From Faecalibacter macacae (GTDB lineage: Bacteria > Bacteroidota > Bacteroidia > Flavobacteriales > Weeksellaceae): DNA of 64,000 nt. This document shows, piece by piece, positions 8,357 through 17,770 of the stretch. The notes below the pieces were generated by a model. It had not been told where the DNA came from, made no database searches, and was given only the letters and a program-made list of their open reading frames with translations. The DNA is taken from the NCBI RefSeq assembly GCF_003687725.1, contig NZ_RDOJ01000005.1, forward strand, positions 118,833 to 182,832, given 5' to 3'. Within the stretch, counting starts at the first letter, position 1, and each line of letters begins with the position of its first letter. The position numbers and the translations under genes are program-made.

Positions 8357-9376
8357 TTATATATGGTATTTTGCTACAGATTTTGCTGAAAGATCTGTAA
8401 ATAATTGACGTTCGTATTTCAATTGACCAACAATTGCAATCATTGCAGCGTTGTCTGTTGTGTATTCAAATTTCGGAATAAATGCTTTCCATCCAAATTT
8501 TTCTTCACCTTCTTTTAAACGAGCTCTAATTTCTGAATTGGCTGAAACTCCACCTGCAATTGCAATTTGTTTGATTCCAGTTTCATCAGAAGCTTGCTTA
8601 ATTTTAGCCATCAAAATATCAACGATTGAACGTTGAATAGATGCACATAAATCGTCAAGATTTTCTTCAATAAAATTAGGATTAGCTTTAACTTCTTTCT
8701 GAATGAAATATAAAATAGATGTTTTAAATCCAGAGAAACTAAAGTTTAAACCATCAATTTTTGGTTTTGCAAATTTGAATTTTGTTGGGTCTCCAATTTT
8801 AGATTTTTTATCAATAATTGGACCTGCAGGATAAGGTAAATTAAGAATTTTACCCGCTTTATCAAATGCTTCACCAGCTGCGTCGTCAATCGTTTCTCCT
8901 AAAATTTCCATATCCAAATAATCGTTAATTTTTACGATTTGTGTATGTCCACCACTAACAGTTAAACATAAAAATGGAAATGTAGGTTTTACATCATTCG
9001 CGTCATCAATAAAGTTAGCCAAAATATGTCCTTGCATATGATTAACTTCGATTAACGGAATGTCTAAACTCTGAGAAAATGACTTAGCAAAACTTCCTCC
9101 AACTAACAAAGAGCCCATTAATCCTGGACCTCTGGTGTAAGAAACTGCTTTTAAATCTTCTTTCGTAATTTTTGCCTGTTTTAAGGCTTGATCCACTACA
9201 GGAACTATATTTTGTTGATGTGCTCTGGATGCTAATTCTGGGACTACGCCACCATATTCTTCATGTACTTTTTGGCTTGCAACAACGTTAGATAAAATAC
9301 AGTTATCTAAGATGATTGCTGCTCCTGTGTCATCGCACGAAGATTCTATGGCTAAAATGTAGTTTTTATCGCTCAT
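8357..9376 (-). CDS. tsaD: tRNA N6-adenosine threonylcarbamoyltransferase TsaD
   Basis: Transfers threonylcarbamoyl from TC-AMP to A37 of ANN-decoding tRNAs, together with TsaB and TsaE. The 339-residue protein is of normal length for bacterial TsaD and shows ESSCDDTG (11-18), the metal-binding H113-x-x-x-H117 (NHMQGH), the phosphate loop VSGGHTQ (140-146), and near the C-terminus the GGVSAN and TTDNAAMIA motifs of the ASKHA fold. It is the first gene of the tsaD-rsmE operon. Its 62-base upstream region is shared with the divergent TTG-started TamB. tsaB and tsaE are not in the window. Confidence 0.97.
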   Translation of the reverse strand: MSDKNYILAIESSCDDTGAAIILDNCILSNVVASQKVHEEYGGVVPELASRAHQQNIVPVVDQALKQAKITKEDLKAVSYTRGPGLMGSLLVGGSFAKSFSQSLDIPLIEVNHMQGHILANFIDDANDVKPTFPFLCLTVSGGHTQIVKINDYLDMEILGETIDDAAGEAFDKAGKILNLPYPAGPIIDKKSKIGDPTKFKFAKPKIDGLNFSFSGFKTSILYFIQKEVKANPNFIEENLDDLCASIQRSIVDILMAKIKQASDETGIKQIAIAGGVSANSEIRARLKEGEEKFGWKAFIPKFEYTTDNAAMIAIVGQLKYERQLFTDLSAKSVAKYHI

Positions 9377-9438
9377 AAACCCTTGTAGAATAAAATTTAT
9401 ACTTATTTTTACACTGCAAATATCGTAAAATTAAACCA

Positions 9439-12400
9439 TTGAAAATAGTCAGAAGATTAGGAAGAGTAATTTTAGTATGTATCATATTCATACTGACGCT
9501 ATTATTGTGTGCGTCTATTGCGATTCAGATTCCTGCAGTGCAATCAAAAGTTGCAAAATTTGCGATGGAAAAACTGAATAAATCTCTAAATACTCGAATG
9601 TATGTAGATTCGGTAGATATTGATTTTTTTGGAAAAATATATTTAAATGATATTTCGATAAAAGATGATCGTGATTTAGATTTTATCACCGGTCGTCAAT
9701 TACAAACTACGCTAAGTGTTTGGTCAATTATTTCAAATTCAGAACATATTAATCTGAAAGAAGTAAAGTTAGTCGAGCCAAATATTCAGGTAATTACTTA
9801 CAAAGGAGATTCTGTTAGTAATTTCATCAAATTCGTAAATGGTTTCAGTTCAGATAAACCAAAAGATCCAACACGTGTTTTTAAGTTAGATGGAGATTTT
9901 TTTATTAAAAATGGAAAGGTTTCAATCTTGAATCAGAATTCAGGTAATGTTTGGTTAAAATCCCATAATCTACAATTACATGTTTTAGATTTTAAATTAG
10001 TAGGTGATGATATCACTGGCGAATTAGCTAATTTTTGTTTTGCTGCTGAAAGAAATGGTGAAAAATATAATGTAAAGAATTTTACAGGAAAAGTTCATTA
10101 TTCGAGTAAAGAAATTAGAGTTGATAATTTGAATATGAGAACTGATGATTCAGTTCTAAACGGTCATTTATTGATGAGTTATGAAAAACCATCTGATATG
10201 TCCGATTTTAATAATAAAGTTTTTTGGAACATATTATTTGATCGTGGTTCGGTTATCAATTATAAAGATATCAGATATTTTACAAATTTATTTGACAAGA
10301 ATAATTCTGTATATGTTTATGGTAAAGTAGATGGAACTTTAAATAATTTAAACTTTACTGATTTTGAATTAAAAGGTGGCGATAATTATGTTGGTGCAAA
10401 TCATTTGAATTTGACTGATATGATGAATGGTTCTTTGATTAAAATTAAAACAAATAATCTTAAAGCTACAACATCATTTCAAAAGTTAACGTCATTATTA
10501 CCAACTTTTGTTTCTACTAAAATTCCTGATTTTATTAAACGATTTGGGAATATGAATTATCGTGGAGATTTAATGTTAAATCCTTCTACAATTACATTAG
10601 ATGGATATGCAGTTACAACATTAGGAGATGCTGATATTACGGCTAAATTAACCAATTATAAAAATCCTAAATCAATGTTGTATGCAGGTACAATTGATGC
10701 TAAAAATTTAAATATTCAACAGATTACAGACGTTAAAGATTTAGGATATGTAAGCGGTAAATTTAAGTTTAACGGAGTAGGGACAGATATTGCTAAAATG
10801 AAGTTAGACTTAGATGGAGGGCTTCGTTATATCGATTTAATGGGGAAACGATACAATAATATTATTGTTGACGGCGAGATAAAAAATAATGCTTTCAATG
10901 GATTGTTTGATATTAAAGATCCTAATTTAAATGCTCAATTAAACGGAAAGATAAACTTTAGTGGTAAACCTTATGATTTTGATTTTACTTCTAAAATTAG
11001 AGAAATAAATCTTGATTTTTTAGGTATTACTAAAAACATGAAAGCGGTTGTTCGTGGTGATGTAACCGGAGATTTTTCTTTAACAAACTTAAACGATTTA
11101 AGAGGAAATATAGATTTGAGTAATGTATATTATCGTTCGAAAAAAGATACAATTAGTTTTGACCATATTACATTAAATTCTGTTGTAGAAGGGAATCGTA
11201 AAATCATGGATGTAAATGTTCCTGATTATATGAAAGCTTCTATTGATGGGAATTTTAAAGTCACTGAAGTTGTTAATGTGCTTAACAATTCACTTGTTCC
11301 ATTAGTTCCGTCTTTTAAACATAAAAAAGTAAGTCCTGGTCAGCAATTTAATTTTGATATTTATGTTGAACAGAATTTATTGAGCTATTTTGATGAATCG
11401 ATTAAAATTGAGCCTGAAACTCAAATACAAGGATTTATAAATTCAGACGAAAATAAATTAGATATTAAATTAGATACACCAGGTATTTCATATGCTGGTA
11501 TAGAGTTGTTTCAATCCAATGTTAGTTTAAATACATTAGAGGAAGCAAATAATTTAAATGCTAAAATTGATAGTTTAAAAGTTAGTGGTATTACTATCAA
11601 AGAAATTGATGTTCGTTCAATTCCGAAAAATGACACACTTTTAGTTGAAACTGATTTTAAAATTGGTAATAAAAATCCAGTTGATTTTAACTTGAATCTT
11701 TATCATACAGTTTCAGAAAAACGAGAGTATTATATTTTTGGTTTTTCACCATCTACAATTACAATTGATTCTACTAAATGGAATATTAATCCAACGAATG
11801 ATCGTAATTCGAATCGTATGATTCTAAATCCAGTAAAAAAATCATTTATGGTTCAGGATTTAGTTTTAGAGTCAGATAATCAACACTTGGATATTAGTGG
11901 GGTTTTCTACGAAAAAGAAAACTTCAACTTTGATGCTAATTTCCATGATTTACATTTAGATAAAATTATACCAAAAGCGCTTATTGGTAAACTTCAGATA
12001 GAAGGTGTTGCAAATGGACAAATGAATTTTGTTCGAACTAAAGAAAAGTTAGAGCCAACCCTTCAGACTAATGTAAAAGGCTTAGCATTAAATAAATTTT
12101 TATTAGGAGATTTATCGTTAAATGGTGGATATAATATTGCTGATAATCGTTTTAATTTTGACTTAAGTTTACTTCGTGAAAATATTGAATCAGTTAAAGC
12201 AAATGGAGATATCATCAATAAACCATCTGGACCAGAATTAGATATTTATGCAAATTTAGATGATTTTCATTTAGATTTCTTAGAAGGATTCTTAGGTTCT
12301 GTTTTTTCTAATATTAGAGGGAAAATGTCGGGTGATGTTCATATCGATGGACCGTTAACATTGCCTAATTTAAATGGAGATTTAATCGCAAAAGATCTAG

Positions 12401-14016
12401 GAATGAAAGTTAAATTCTTAGGCGTAGATTATCTTTTCGAAGGAGAAAATAGTTTGTTTGTTTCCAAAGAAGGTAATCGTCAGGGTATTATTATGCTTGA
12501 TGATGTTAAATTAAAAGACACGACTTTTAATACAACAGGTACTGTGAATGGTGCGTTACTTTTCAGAAATGTTAGCGAATGGGGTTTAAACTTACAATTT
12601 GATGCCGATAATCTTTTAGTAATGAATACAACCATTAAGGATAATGAACTTTTCTACGGTAAAATTTTTGCTAAAGGAGATGTCTTAATGATGGGACCTG
12701 TAGATCAATTGGGTATTTATGGTAATGCTACAATTGTCGGAAATTCTGAATTAACAATTAATACAGGAAGTACTACGATTGAAAACGAAAGTAATTTGGT
12801 GCGTTTTGTGCCAGATCAGACGGTGTTAGTCGCTGATAAGGGCGAAAATCGAATAAAAGGTATGACGATAGATTTGTCAATTAATGCATATCCAAATTCT
12901 CAAGTTAATTTAGTTTTTGATGCTGCTACAAACGATAAAGCTTCAGCTCGTGGAACAGCAGAAAATCTACGTTTCTTAATGAATAATAATGGTCTTAGTT
13001 TGACAGGTGTTTATAATATAGAAAGTGGTATTTATGAATTCCGTCAAATTCCATTGATTCCAAAAGATTTTAAAGTAGCAAAAGGATCTTCAGTTCAGTT
13101 TGCTGGTAATCCAATGGATGCAACTCTTCAAATTCATGCGATTTATGAACGTAGTGTTTCTAATGTTGGAGATTATTTAGGGATTGGTTTCTCTCAGATT
13201 TATGATACAGAATTATCGATTGATATTACTGAGACTTTGGCTAAACCACAAATTGATTTTGGACTTACTTTACCTAATGCAGGTTCTGATATTAACTCGC
13301 AATTACAATCAAAATTCCGTTCAAACCAAGAAGAACAAATGATGCAATTCTCTTATATTTTACTTACTGGTAAATTCGGAGATGCATTAGATATTGGTTC
13401 AGGTGTTACAAGTACAGCTGCGGATATTGGTTTATCTACAATTGCCGGAATGTTATCTTCTATTATTAATGGAGTTAATATCGATTTAGAATATGTTGGT
13501 GGAAGTCAGCAATCAGGTACAAATGATAAATTAAGATATTCTTTAAGTTATCAGATCAATGAGCGATTACGTATTCGTGGAGCGTACGGAATGGCAGTTA
13601 GAAACCAATATGTAGAGAATTTTGACGGAAATTTAGATTTAACTTATGATATTTCTAAAGCGAATAATGGTTCTCTAGTATTAAATGCATTTACAAAACC
13701 AACTACATTCGGTATTCAACAATTTACTGGTAACTCAATGATGAATCAGAGTTATGGTACCGGAATTACATATAACGCATCTTTTGATAATTTCAGAGAA
13801 TTTATTGGCGAAAAACAGCAACAGAGAGAAACTAAAGCTAAATTTAAAGCAAATGCTGAAGAAGTTACTCCAATCAAAAAAGATTCGGTTGTGGAATCAA
13901 AACCAATTTCTAAAAATGATTCTTTAATTGGTCACTCAATTTCTAAAAATGATGAGGTTAAAGTCTCTAAGGAACAGCCTAAAAAGGCTGGAAGAGGTCT
14001 TGTTAGAATGCGATAA
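9439..14016 (+). CDS. tamB: TamB-family translocation/assembly protein (first copy, orphan)
   Basis: This 1525-residue protein is anchored by one N-terminal membrane helix (about residues 8-30), followed by an AsmA-like start (SKVAKFAMEKLNKSLNTRMYVDSVDIDFFG) and a very long beta-rich periplasmic body. The last third carries the conserved DUF490/TamB domain, including GVYNIESGIYEFRQIPLIPKDFKVAKGSS in two adjoining halves and the QMMQFSYILLTGKFG segment. Members form a hydrophobic beta groove bridging the inner and outer membranes and move phospholipids or assist outer-membrane protein assembly. Unusual points are the TTG start, the lack of an adjacent TamA/TamL, and a 68-residue lysine-rich tail (1458-1525) after the beta-strands with a near-duplicate ISKNDSLIGHSISKNDE. 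A second TamB, paired with TamL, is at 58556-63820. Family identification is firm; cargo is unknown. Confidence 0.88.
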   Translation: MKIVRRLGRVILVCIIFILTLLLCASIAIQIPAVQSKVAKFAMEKLNKSLNTRMYVDSVDIDFFGKIYLNDISIKDDRDLDFITGRQLQTTLSVWSIISNSEHINLKEVKLVEPNIQVITYKGDSVSNFIKFVNGFSSDKPKDPTRVFKLDGDFFIKNGKVSILNQNSGNVWLKSHNLQLHVLDFKLVGDDITGELANFCFAAERNGEKYNVKNFTGKVHYSSKEIRVDNLNMRTDDSVLNGHLLMSYEKPSDMSDFNNKVFWNILFDRGSVINYKDIRYFTNLFDKNNSVYVYGKVDGTLNNLNFTDFELKGGDNYVGANHLNLTDMMNGSLIKIKTNNLKATTSFQKLTSLLPTFVSTKIPDFIKRFGNMNYRGDLMLNPSTITLDGYAVTTLGDADITAKLTNYKNPKSMLYAGTIDAKNLNIQQITDVKDLGYVSGKFKFNGVGTDIAKMKLDLDGGLRYIDLMGKRYNNIIVDGEIKNNAFNGLFDIKDPNLNAQLNGKINFSGKPYDFDFTSKIREINLDFLGITKNMKAVVRGDVTGDFSLTNLNDLRGNIDLSNVYYRSKKDTISFDHITLNSVVEGNRKIMDVNVPDYMKASIDGNFKVTEVVNVLNNSLVPLVPSFKHKKVSPGQQFNFDIYVEQNLLSYFDESIKIEPETQIQGFINSDENKLDIKLDTPGISYAGIELFQSNVSLNTLEEANNLNAKIDSLKVSGITIKEIDVRSIPKNDTLLVETDFKIGNKNPVDFNLNLYHTVSEKREYYIFGFSPSTITIDSTKWNINPTNDRNSNRMILNPVKKSFMVQDLVLESDNQHLDISGVFYEKENFNFDANFHDLHLDKIIPKALIGKLQIEGVANGQMNFVRTKEKLEPTLQTNVKGLALNKFLLGDLSLNGGYNIADNRFNFDLSLLRENIESVKANGDIINKPSGPELDIYANLDDFHLDFLEGFLGSVFSNIRGKMSGDVHIDGPLTLPNLNGDLIAKDLGMKVKFLGVDYLFEGENSLFVSKEGNRQGIIMLDDVKLKDTTFNTTGTVNGALLFRNVSEWGLNLQFDADNLLVMNTTIKDNELFYGKIFAKGDVLMMGPVDQLGIYGNATIVGNSELTINTGSTTIENESNLVRFVPDQTVLVADKGENRIKGMTIDLSINAYPNSQVNLVFDAATNDKASARGTAENLRFLMNNNGLSLTGVYNIESGIYEFRQIPLIPKDFKVAKGSSVQFAGNPMDATLQIHAIYERSVSNVGDYLGIGFSQIYDTELSIDITETLAKPQIDFGLTLPNAGSDINSQLQSKFRSNQEEQMMQFSYILLTGKFGDALDIGSGVTSTAADIGLSTIAGMLSSIINGVNIDLEYVGGSQQSGTNDKLRYSLSYQINERLRIRGAYGMAVRNQYVENFDGNLDLTYDISKANNGSLVLNAFTKPTTFGIQQFTGNSMMNQSYGTGITYNASFDNFREFIGEKQQQRETKAKFKANAEEVTPIKKDSVVESKPISKNDSLIGHSISKNDEVKVSKEQPKKAGRGLVRMR

Positions 14017-14052
14017 AAAAAAAGAGTTTATTGTTGGTTAGACAATAAACTC
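14015..14052 (-). terminator. Hairpin with its U-tract on the minus strand
   Basis: GAGTTTATTGT (14024-14034) and ACAATAAACTC (14042-14052) form a perfect 11-bp stem with a 7-base loop. The T-run lies on the minus strand (A9 on the plus strand at 14015-14023), not after the stem on the plus strand, so as an intrinsic terminator it faces minus-strand transcription even though only plus-strand genes flank it. It may still act as a 3' stabilising hairpin for the TamB transcript. Confidence 0.45.
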
Positions 14053-14141
14053 GCGCAAACAAACAAAAGTGATTAGTTCTTAATAGATTAGAACTTCAAT
14101 TCAACAAATCTAAAAATATTAAATAAATCATTAAAAATAAT

Positions 14142-14173
14142 TTTGCCCTTTGTAAGTATTATTTATATTTTTG
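14142..14173 (+). promoter_or_regulatory. Promoter of the Lrp-family gene
   Basis: TTTG at 14142-14145, a 20-base spacer and TATTTTTG at 14166-14173 match the Bacteroidota -33/-7 promoter (TTTG, TAnnTTTG). The expected transcript start is near 14180, leaving a leader of about 50 bases before the ATG at 14230. Confidence 0.55.
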
Positions 14174-14229
14174 CTAAAAATTAAACGGATTTTTTGTTAA
14201 AATAATAATAATAGGCAAAAACAAGGAAA

Positions 14230-14700
14230 ATGAATTACATAATTGATGAAGTTGATAAGAAGATTTTAATGTATTTAATTGATAATACAAGAATGCCTTT
14301 TACAGAAATAGCGAAAAAAATGAATGTATCAGCTGGTACAATTCACGTTCGTGTTAAAAAATTAGAAGAAGCAGGTATTATTAAAGGAACTACATTAATT
14401 ACTGATTATGACAAAATGGGGTATCAGTTTGTGGCTTATGTTGGTTTACTTTTAACTAAAACAAGCAAAACTCAAAGAGTAATTGATGAATTATATAAAA
14501 TTCCAAATGTAACAGTGGTTCACGTTGTTTCTGGGAAATATAATATTTTCTGTAAAATTCGTGCGAAAGATACAGGAGATGCGAAAGAAGTAATCTATAA
14601 AATTGATCAAATTGATGACGTTTTAAGAACAGAATCTATGATTTCATTAGAGGAATCTTTTAATGATAAAAATAGATTGATGCACTCAATCTTTCACTAA
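14230..14700 (+). CDS. Lrp/AsnC family transcriptional regulator
   Basis: The 156-residue protein has an N-terminal winged helix-turn-helix (about 6-60: LIDNTRMPFTEIAKKMNVSAGTIHVRVKKLEEAGII) and a C-terminal RAM (ACT-like) ligand-binding domain (about 70-145), the standard layout and length of feast/famine regulators that respond to amino acids as oligomers. A well-formed Bacteroidota promoter precedes it. The gene 34 bases downstream encodes an NrtR-like Nudix regulator, so the two could be cotranscribed. The regulated genes cannot be told from sequence; the serine dehydratase gene 1.4 kb downstream is a possible but unproven target. Confidence 0.9.
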   Translation: MNYIIDEVDKKILMYLIDNTRMPFTEIAKKMNVSAGTIHVRVKKLEEAGIIKGTTLITDYDKMGYQFVAYVGLLLTKTSKTQRVIDELYKIPNVTVVHVVSGKYNIFCKIRAKDTGDAKEVIYKIDQIDDVLRTESMISLEESFNDKNRLMHSIFH

Positions 14701-14734
14701 AATAAATACGAAATCGATTTAACCTAATCCACAG

Positions 14735-15436
14735 ATGACAGCAGAAGAAAAACAGAAATACTTTCAGGTTGCGCTTTGTTCAAGTCTTGTATTATTCGGA
14801 TTTGATGGAGAGGAACTAAAAGTTTTAGTGTACAAAAAAGCAAGTGAACCTTTTCAAGGGGCATTAGTTTTACCAGGTAAATATATTGCGCCAGATGTTA
14901 GTAATGATCAGGCGATTCACGAATTACTTACCGAAAAAATTGCATACAACGAGCACGAAACATATATCGAGCAATTAAAAGCATTCACAAAAGTTTTCCG
15001 TAATCCTATGGGACGTGTTGTGAATGTTGCCTACTATGCATTGGTAAAATTAACTCCAGAAATTGAAGAAAAAGTGAAAAATCAAGGAGGCGAGTGGTTT
15101 GCATACGACAGAGTTCCTGATCTTGCATTTGATCATAACGAAATTATTCAATATGCTAAGGAACGTGTTAAACGTAGAGTAAAACGTCGTCCTGTTGGAT
15201 TTAATCTTTTACCAGAAGAATTTACAATTGCTCAATTACAAAGTCTATATGAAAAGGCTTTAAATAGAGAGTTGGATAAACGTAACTTCCGTAAAAAGAT
15301 TTTCAATTCAAACTTAATCATTGAAACTGGTAATACAACAGATCCAAAATTACATCGTAAAGTATCTAAATTATACCGTTTCGATGAAGAGAAGTATGAA
15401 AAGTTAAGTTTAAAAGGTTACGATTTCCTTTTCTAA
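14735..15436 (+). CDS. NrtR-like regulator: degenerate Nudix domain plus winged helix
   Basis: The 233-residue protein has an N-terminal Nudix fold (about 10-150) and a C-terminal winged helix (about 155-225, FTIAQLQSLYEKALNRELDKRNFRKKI), the layout of NrtR/AraR-type regulators in which the Nudix domain binds an ADP-ribose-like or sugar ligand and the winged helix binds DNA. The Nudix box around G48-x5-D54-x7-H62-E63-L-L-T66-E67 departs from the consensus (arginine to histidine, one catalytic glutamate to threonine), so hydrolysis is probably lost and the domain acts as a ligand sensor. It lies between an Lrp regulator and a membrane protein gene 10 bases downstream. No NAD biosynthesis or sugar genes are adjacent, so the target is unknown. 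Confidence 0.82.
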   Translation: MTAEEKQKYFQVALCSSLVLFGFDGEELKVLVYKKASEPFQGALVLPGKYIAPDVSNDQAIHELLTEKIAYNEHETYIEQLKAFTKVFRNPMGRVVNVAYYALVKLTPEIEEKVKNQGGEWFAYDRVPDLAFDHNEIIQYAKERVKRRVKRRPVGFNLLPEEFTIAQLQSLYEKALNRELDKRNFRKKIFNSNLIIETGNTTDPKLHRKVSKLYRFDEEKYEKLSLKGYDFLF

Positions 15437-15446
15437 CATTAATGAT

Positions 15447-15932
15447 ATGACAAATAAAGAAAGTCAAAATCAAGAAATTGAAAGAGACGATATTTTTGAT
15501 AGAAGTAATTTAATCAATCAATCAAGAGAGTCAAGTCACGCTATTCACGAGGGTGAGGGTAAATCTTTTTGGTTTAAGTTAATGTTCTACTTTATGTTAT
15601 TCGTTGTCGGAAGTTTAATCTATCGTGGATATATTTTATATTCTACTAACGATTATTTATTCCGCTCTTTCTTAAATGAAGATGCTCCAGAAATGCCGCA
15701 ATGGTATCCAATTACAACATTGGTCTTATCATTTTTAGCATTAATTGGATTATTTTTAACGTACGCATTCAAAAAATTAGGACCAATCTTAGTTGTTGCA
15801 GCGTTATTTGTTTCTGCTACAGTACAACCAGAATTTATGGCCGACGGAACATTATATACATTGTTTGCGTTGTTTGTTTTTATTGGATATGGTTTAGCAG
15901 TAATTTATCCATATTGGCATAAGTTTAAATAA
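15447..15932 (+). CDS. Membrane protein, unknown
   Basis: This 161-residue protein has a charged cytoplasmic N-terminus (about 1-38, rich in Glu, Gln, Ser and Arg) followed by four hydrophobic helices (about 42-62, 82-104, 110-127 and 133-155). I recognise no catalytic motif. It starts 10 bases after the NrtR-like gene, so it is probably cotranscribed with it, and its transcript ends at the strong hairpin at 15953. Function unknown; co-location suggests only shared expression with the regulator. Confidence 0.7.
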   Translation: MTNKESQNQEIERDDIFDRSNLINQSRESSHAIHEGEGKSFWFKLMFYFMLFVVGSLIYRGYILYSTNDYLFRSFLNEDAPEMPQWYPITTLVLSFLALIGLFLTYAFKKLGPILVVAALFVSATVQPEFMADGTLYTLFALFVFIGYGLAVIYPYWHKFK

Positions 15933-15952
15933 ACACAAATTTTTAAATATAT

Positions 15953-15988
15953 AAAAAGCACTTTCTAATTAGGAGGTGCTTTTTTTAA
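15953..15988 (+). terminator. Rho-independent terminator
   Basis: AAAAAGCACTTTCT (15953-15966) pairs with AGGAGGTGCTTTTT (15971-15984) with one G-T wobble around an AATT loop, followed by more T. It ends the transcript of the membrane protein. Confidence 0.85.
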
Positions 15989-16041
15989 TTTAATAGAAAA
16001 TCGCTAATAAATTTTTCATATTCATAAAATAATTTTACGGA

Positions 16042-16074
16042 ATTGAGTGTATGTGGAAAATCCAATTATCTTTG
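16042..16074 (+). promoter_or_regulatory. Promoter of the L-serine dehydratase gene
   Basis: TATCTTTG at 16067-16074 fits the -7 consensus TAnnTTTG; ATTG at 16042-16045 is a near match to the -33 TTTG with a 21-base spacer. The start codon lies at 16106. Confidence 0.5.
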
Positions 16075-16105
16075 TTAATGGAAAAAATATAAAACAAAGT
16101 GTATT

Positions 16106-17521
16106 ATGGAGTGTATCTCGGTATTCGATATGCTAAAAATTGGAATTGGCCCGTCAAGTTCACATACTTTAGGTCCATGGCGTGCTGCTGAACGTTTTAT
16201 AGAAGAAATAAAAGCTGCAAACATTTTTAACGATGTAAAACAAGTCAAAGTTGACTTATATGGTTCTTTATCTTTAACAGGTAAAGGTCACGCGACAGAT
16301 TTCGCTGTGATGTTAGGTTTAACTGGTGCTGATCCTGAATATATTCCTGTTGAGAATATTTCAAACGTAATTGATCAAATTAAAACTACTCATAAAATTA
16401 AATTTGGTAACGAGATTGAAATCAATTTTAATCCAGAAACGGATATCATTTTTAATCGTAATTTTTTACCATTTCATGCAAATGGATTAAAATTTACAGC
16501 AATAACAAATAATGAATCTATAGAATCTGTTTTTTATTCTGTTGGAGGAGGTTTTGTAACGAAAGAGGAAGATGAAAATTCAACATCTGAATTTACTTGC
16601 GATTTTCCTTTTTTATTCAATACTGCTAACGAGTTATTGGTTTATTGTAAGCAAGAAAATAAATCAATTTCAGAAATTATGTACGAAAACGAAAAAACAA
16701 TTCGTACGGAAGAAGAAGTTGATAAAGAATTGATGCGAATTTGGAATACAATGTTAGAGTGTATGTACATTGGATGTCATACTGAAGGAATTCTTCCGGG
16801 TGGTTTAAATGTAAAGCGACGTGCTTTTGATATGCATCAGAATCTAAAAGGAGATTTGCCATACGAAACACCGATGGAATGGTTACAAACAATTCGTAAA
16901 ACAAAAGTATATTTTCGTCAAATTCTAAAATGGGTTAGTTGTTTTGCACTTGCTGTCAACGAAGTAAATGCATCATTAGGTCGTGTTGTTACAGCGCCTA
17001 CAAATGGTAGTTCAGGAGTTATTCCTGCTGTTTTAATGTATTATTTAGTTATTGAAAATCATAAAGCAGGCGAAAAAGAAATCAAACAATTTTTAACTAC
17101 AGCTGGTGTTATTGGTTCTATTTTTAAAAAGGGTGCAACAATTTCAGCAGCAATGGGTGGTTGCCAAGCAGAAATTGGTGTTTCTTCAGCAATGGCAGCA
17201 GCGGCTTTATGTGAATTAATGGGAGGGACGCCAGATCAAGTTACAATGGCAGCAGAAATTGCAATGGAACATCATTTAGGTTTAACATGTGATCCGATTG
17301 GTGGTTTGGTGCAAATTCCTTGTATCGAAAGAAATACTATGGGAGCAATTAAAGCTATTAATGCTGCAGAGTTAGCTTTAGATTCAGATCCTTTAAATGC
17401 AAAAGTACCATTAGATAAAGTAGTCAATACAATGTGGGAAACAGCAAAAGATATGAATAATAAATATAAAGAAACTTCAGAAGGAGGGTTAGCAGTAGCA
17501 GTTAATATAGCTGATTGTTAA
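16106..17521 (+). CDS. sdaA: L-serine ammonia-lyase, iron-sulfur dependent, single chain
   Basis: Deaminates L-serine to pyruvate and ammonia with a [4Fe-4S] cluster in the cytoplasm. The 471-residue protein fuses the N-terminal beta domain ([16 protein letters not shown], 12-27) and the C-terminal alpha domain ([18 protein letters not shown], about 297-313). C353, C395 and C406 have spacings of 42 and 11, the cluster-ligand spacing of type 2 serine dehydratases. The last residue is C471, matching the tail-in-mouth arrangement in which the C-terminal cysteine occupies the fourth iron until serine displaces it. The enzyme feeds pyruvate and so acetyl-CoA metabolism. A promoter-like -7 box precedes it. 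Identification is firm. Confidence 0.95.
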   Translation: MECISVFDMLKIGIGPSSSHTLGPWRAAERFIEEIKAANIFNDVKQVKVDLYGSLSLTGKGHATDFAVMLGLTGADPEYIPVENISNVIDQIKTTHKIKFGNEIEINFNPETDIIFNRNFLPFHANGLKFTAITNNESIESVFYSVGGGFVTKEEDENSTSEFTCDFPFLFNTANELLVYCKQENKSISEIMYENEKTIRTEEEVDKELMRIWNTMLECMYIGCHTEGILPGGLNVKRRAFDMHQNLKGDLPYETPMEWLQTIRKTKVYFRQILKWVSCFALAVNEVNASLGRVVTAPTNGSSGVIPAVLMYYLVIENHKAGEKEIKQFLTTAGVIGSIFKKGATISAAMGGCQAEIGVSSAMAAAALCELMGGTPDQVTMAAEIAMEHHLGLTCDPIGGLVQIPCIERNTMGAIKAINAAELALDSDPLNAKVPLDKVVNTMWETAKDMNNKYKETSEGGLAVAVNIADC

Positions 17522-17548
17522 TACCCAAAACTATCATTCATACCCAAG

Positions 17549-17770
17549 TTAGGGATTTATTAAATAAATTTTTTATTTCAAATTAAATCCCTAACTTTGC
17601 ACAGCTTTACATAAAGGTAAAGTACGGATGTAAAAGAATTCATTTAGGGATTTTTCGGCTGCTCAGCCATTTAATTTTATTCTTTCATATCTGTTGGTTA
17701 TAATATAATTTAAAATAAAACCGAGGTATGGAAAACATAAATGAATTTTCATGCACGGTAATTATCTAAC
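17549..17770 (+). promoter_or_regulatory. Promoter with inverted repeat and long structured leader of the DEAD-box helicase gene
   Basis: TAACTTTG (17592-17599) matches the -7 box, giving a leader of about 165 bases before the ATG at 17771. TTAGGGATTT (17549-17558) and AAATCCCTAA (17585-17594) form an inverted repeat overlapping the -7 box, and TTAGGGATTT recurs inside the leader (17644-17653). The leader also holds short hairpins: TTTAC/GTAAA (17606-17621) and GGCTG-CT-CAGCC (17657-17668). A long leader is common for cold-induced helicases; regulation through it is inference. Confidence 0.5.

Noticed and set aside
15701..15922. A second frame inside the membrane protein gene after the NrtR-like regulator
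   Set aside because: It is fully contained in a longer, convincing membrane protein frame and looks like its frame shadow.
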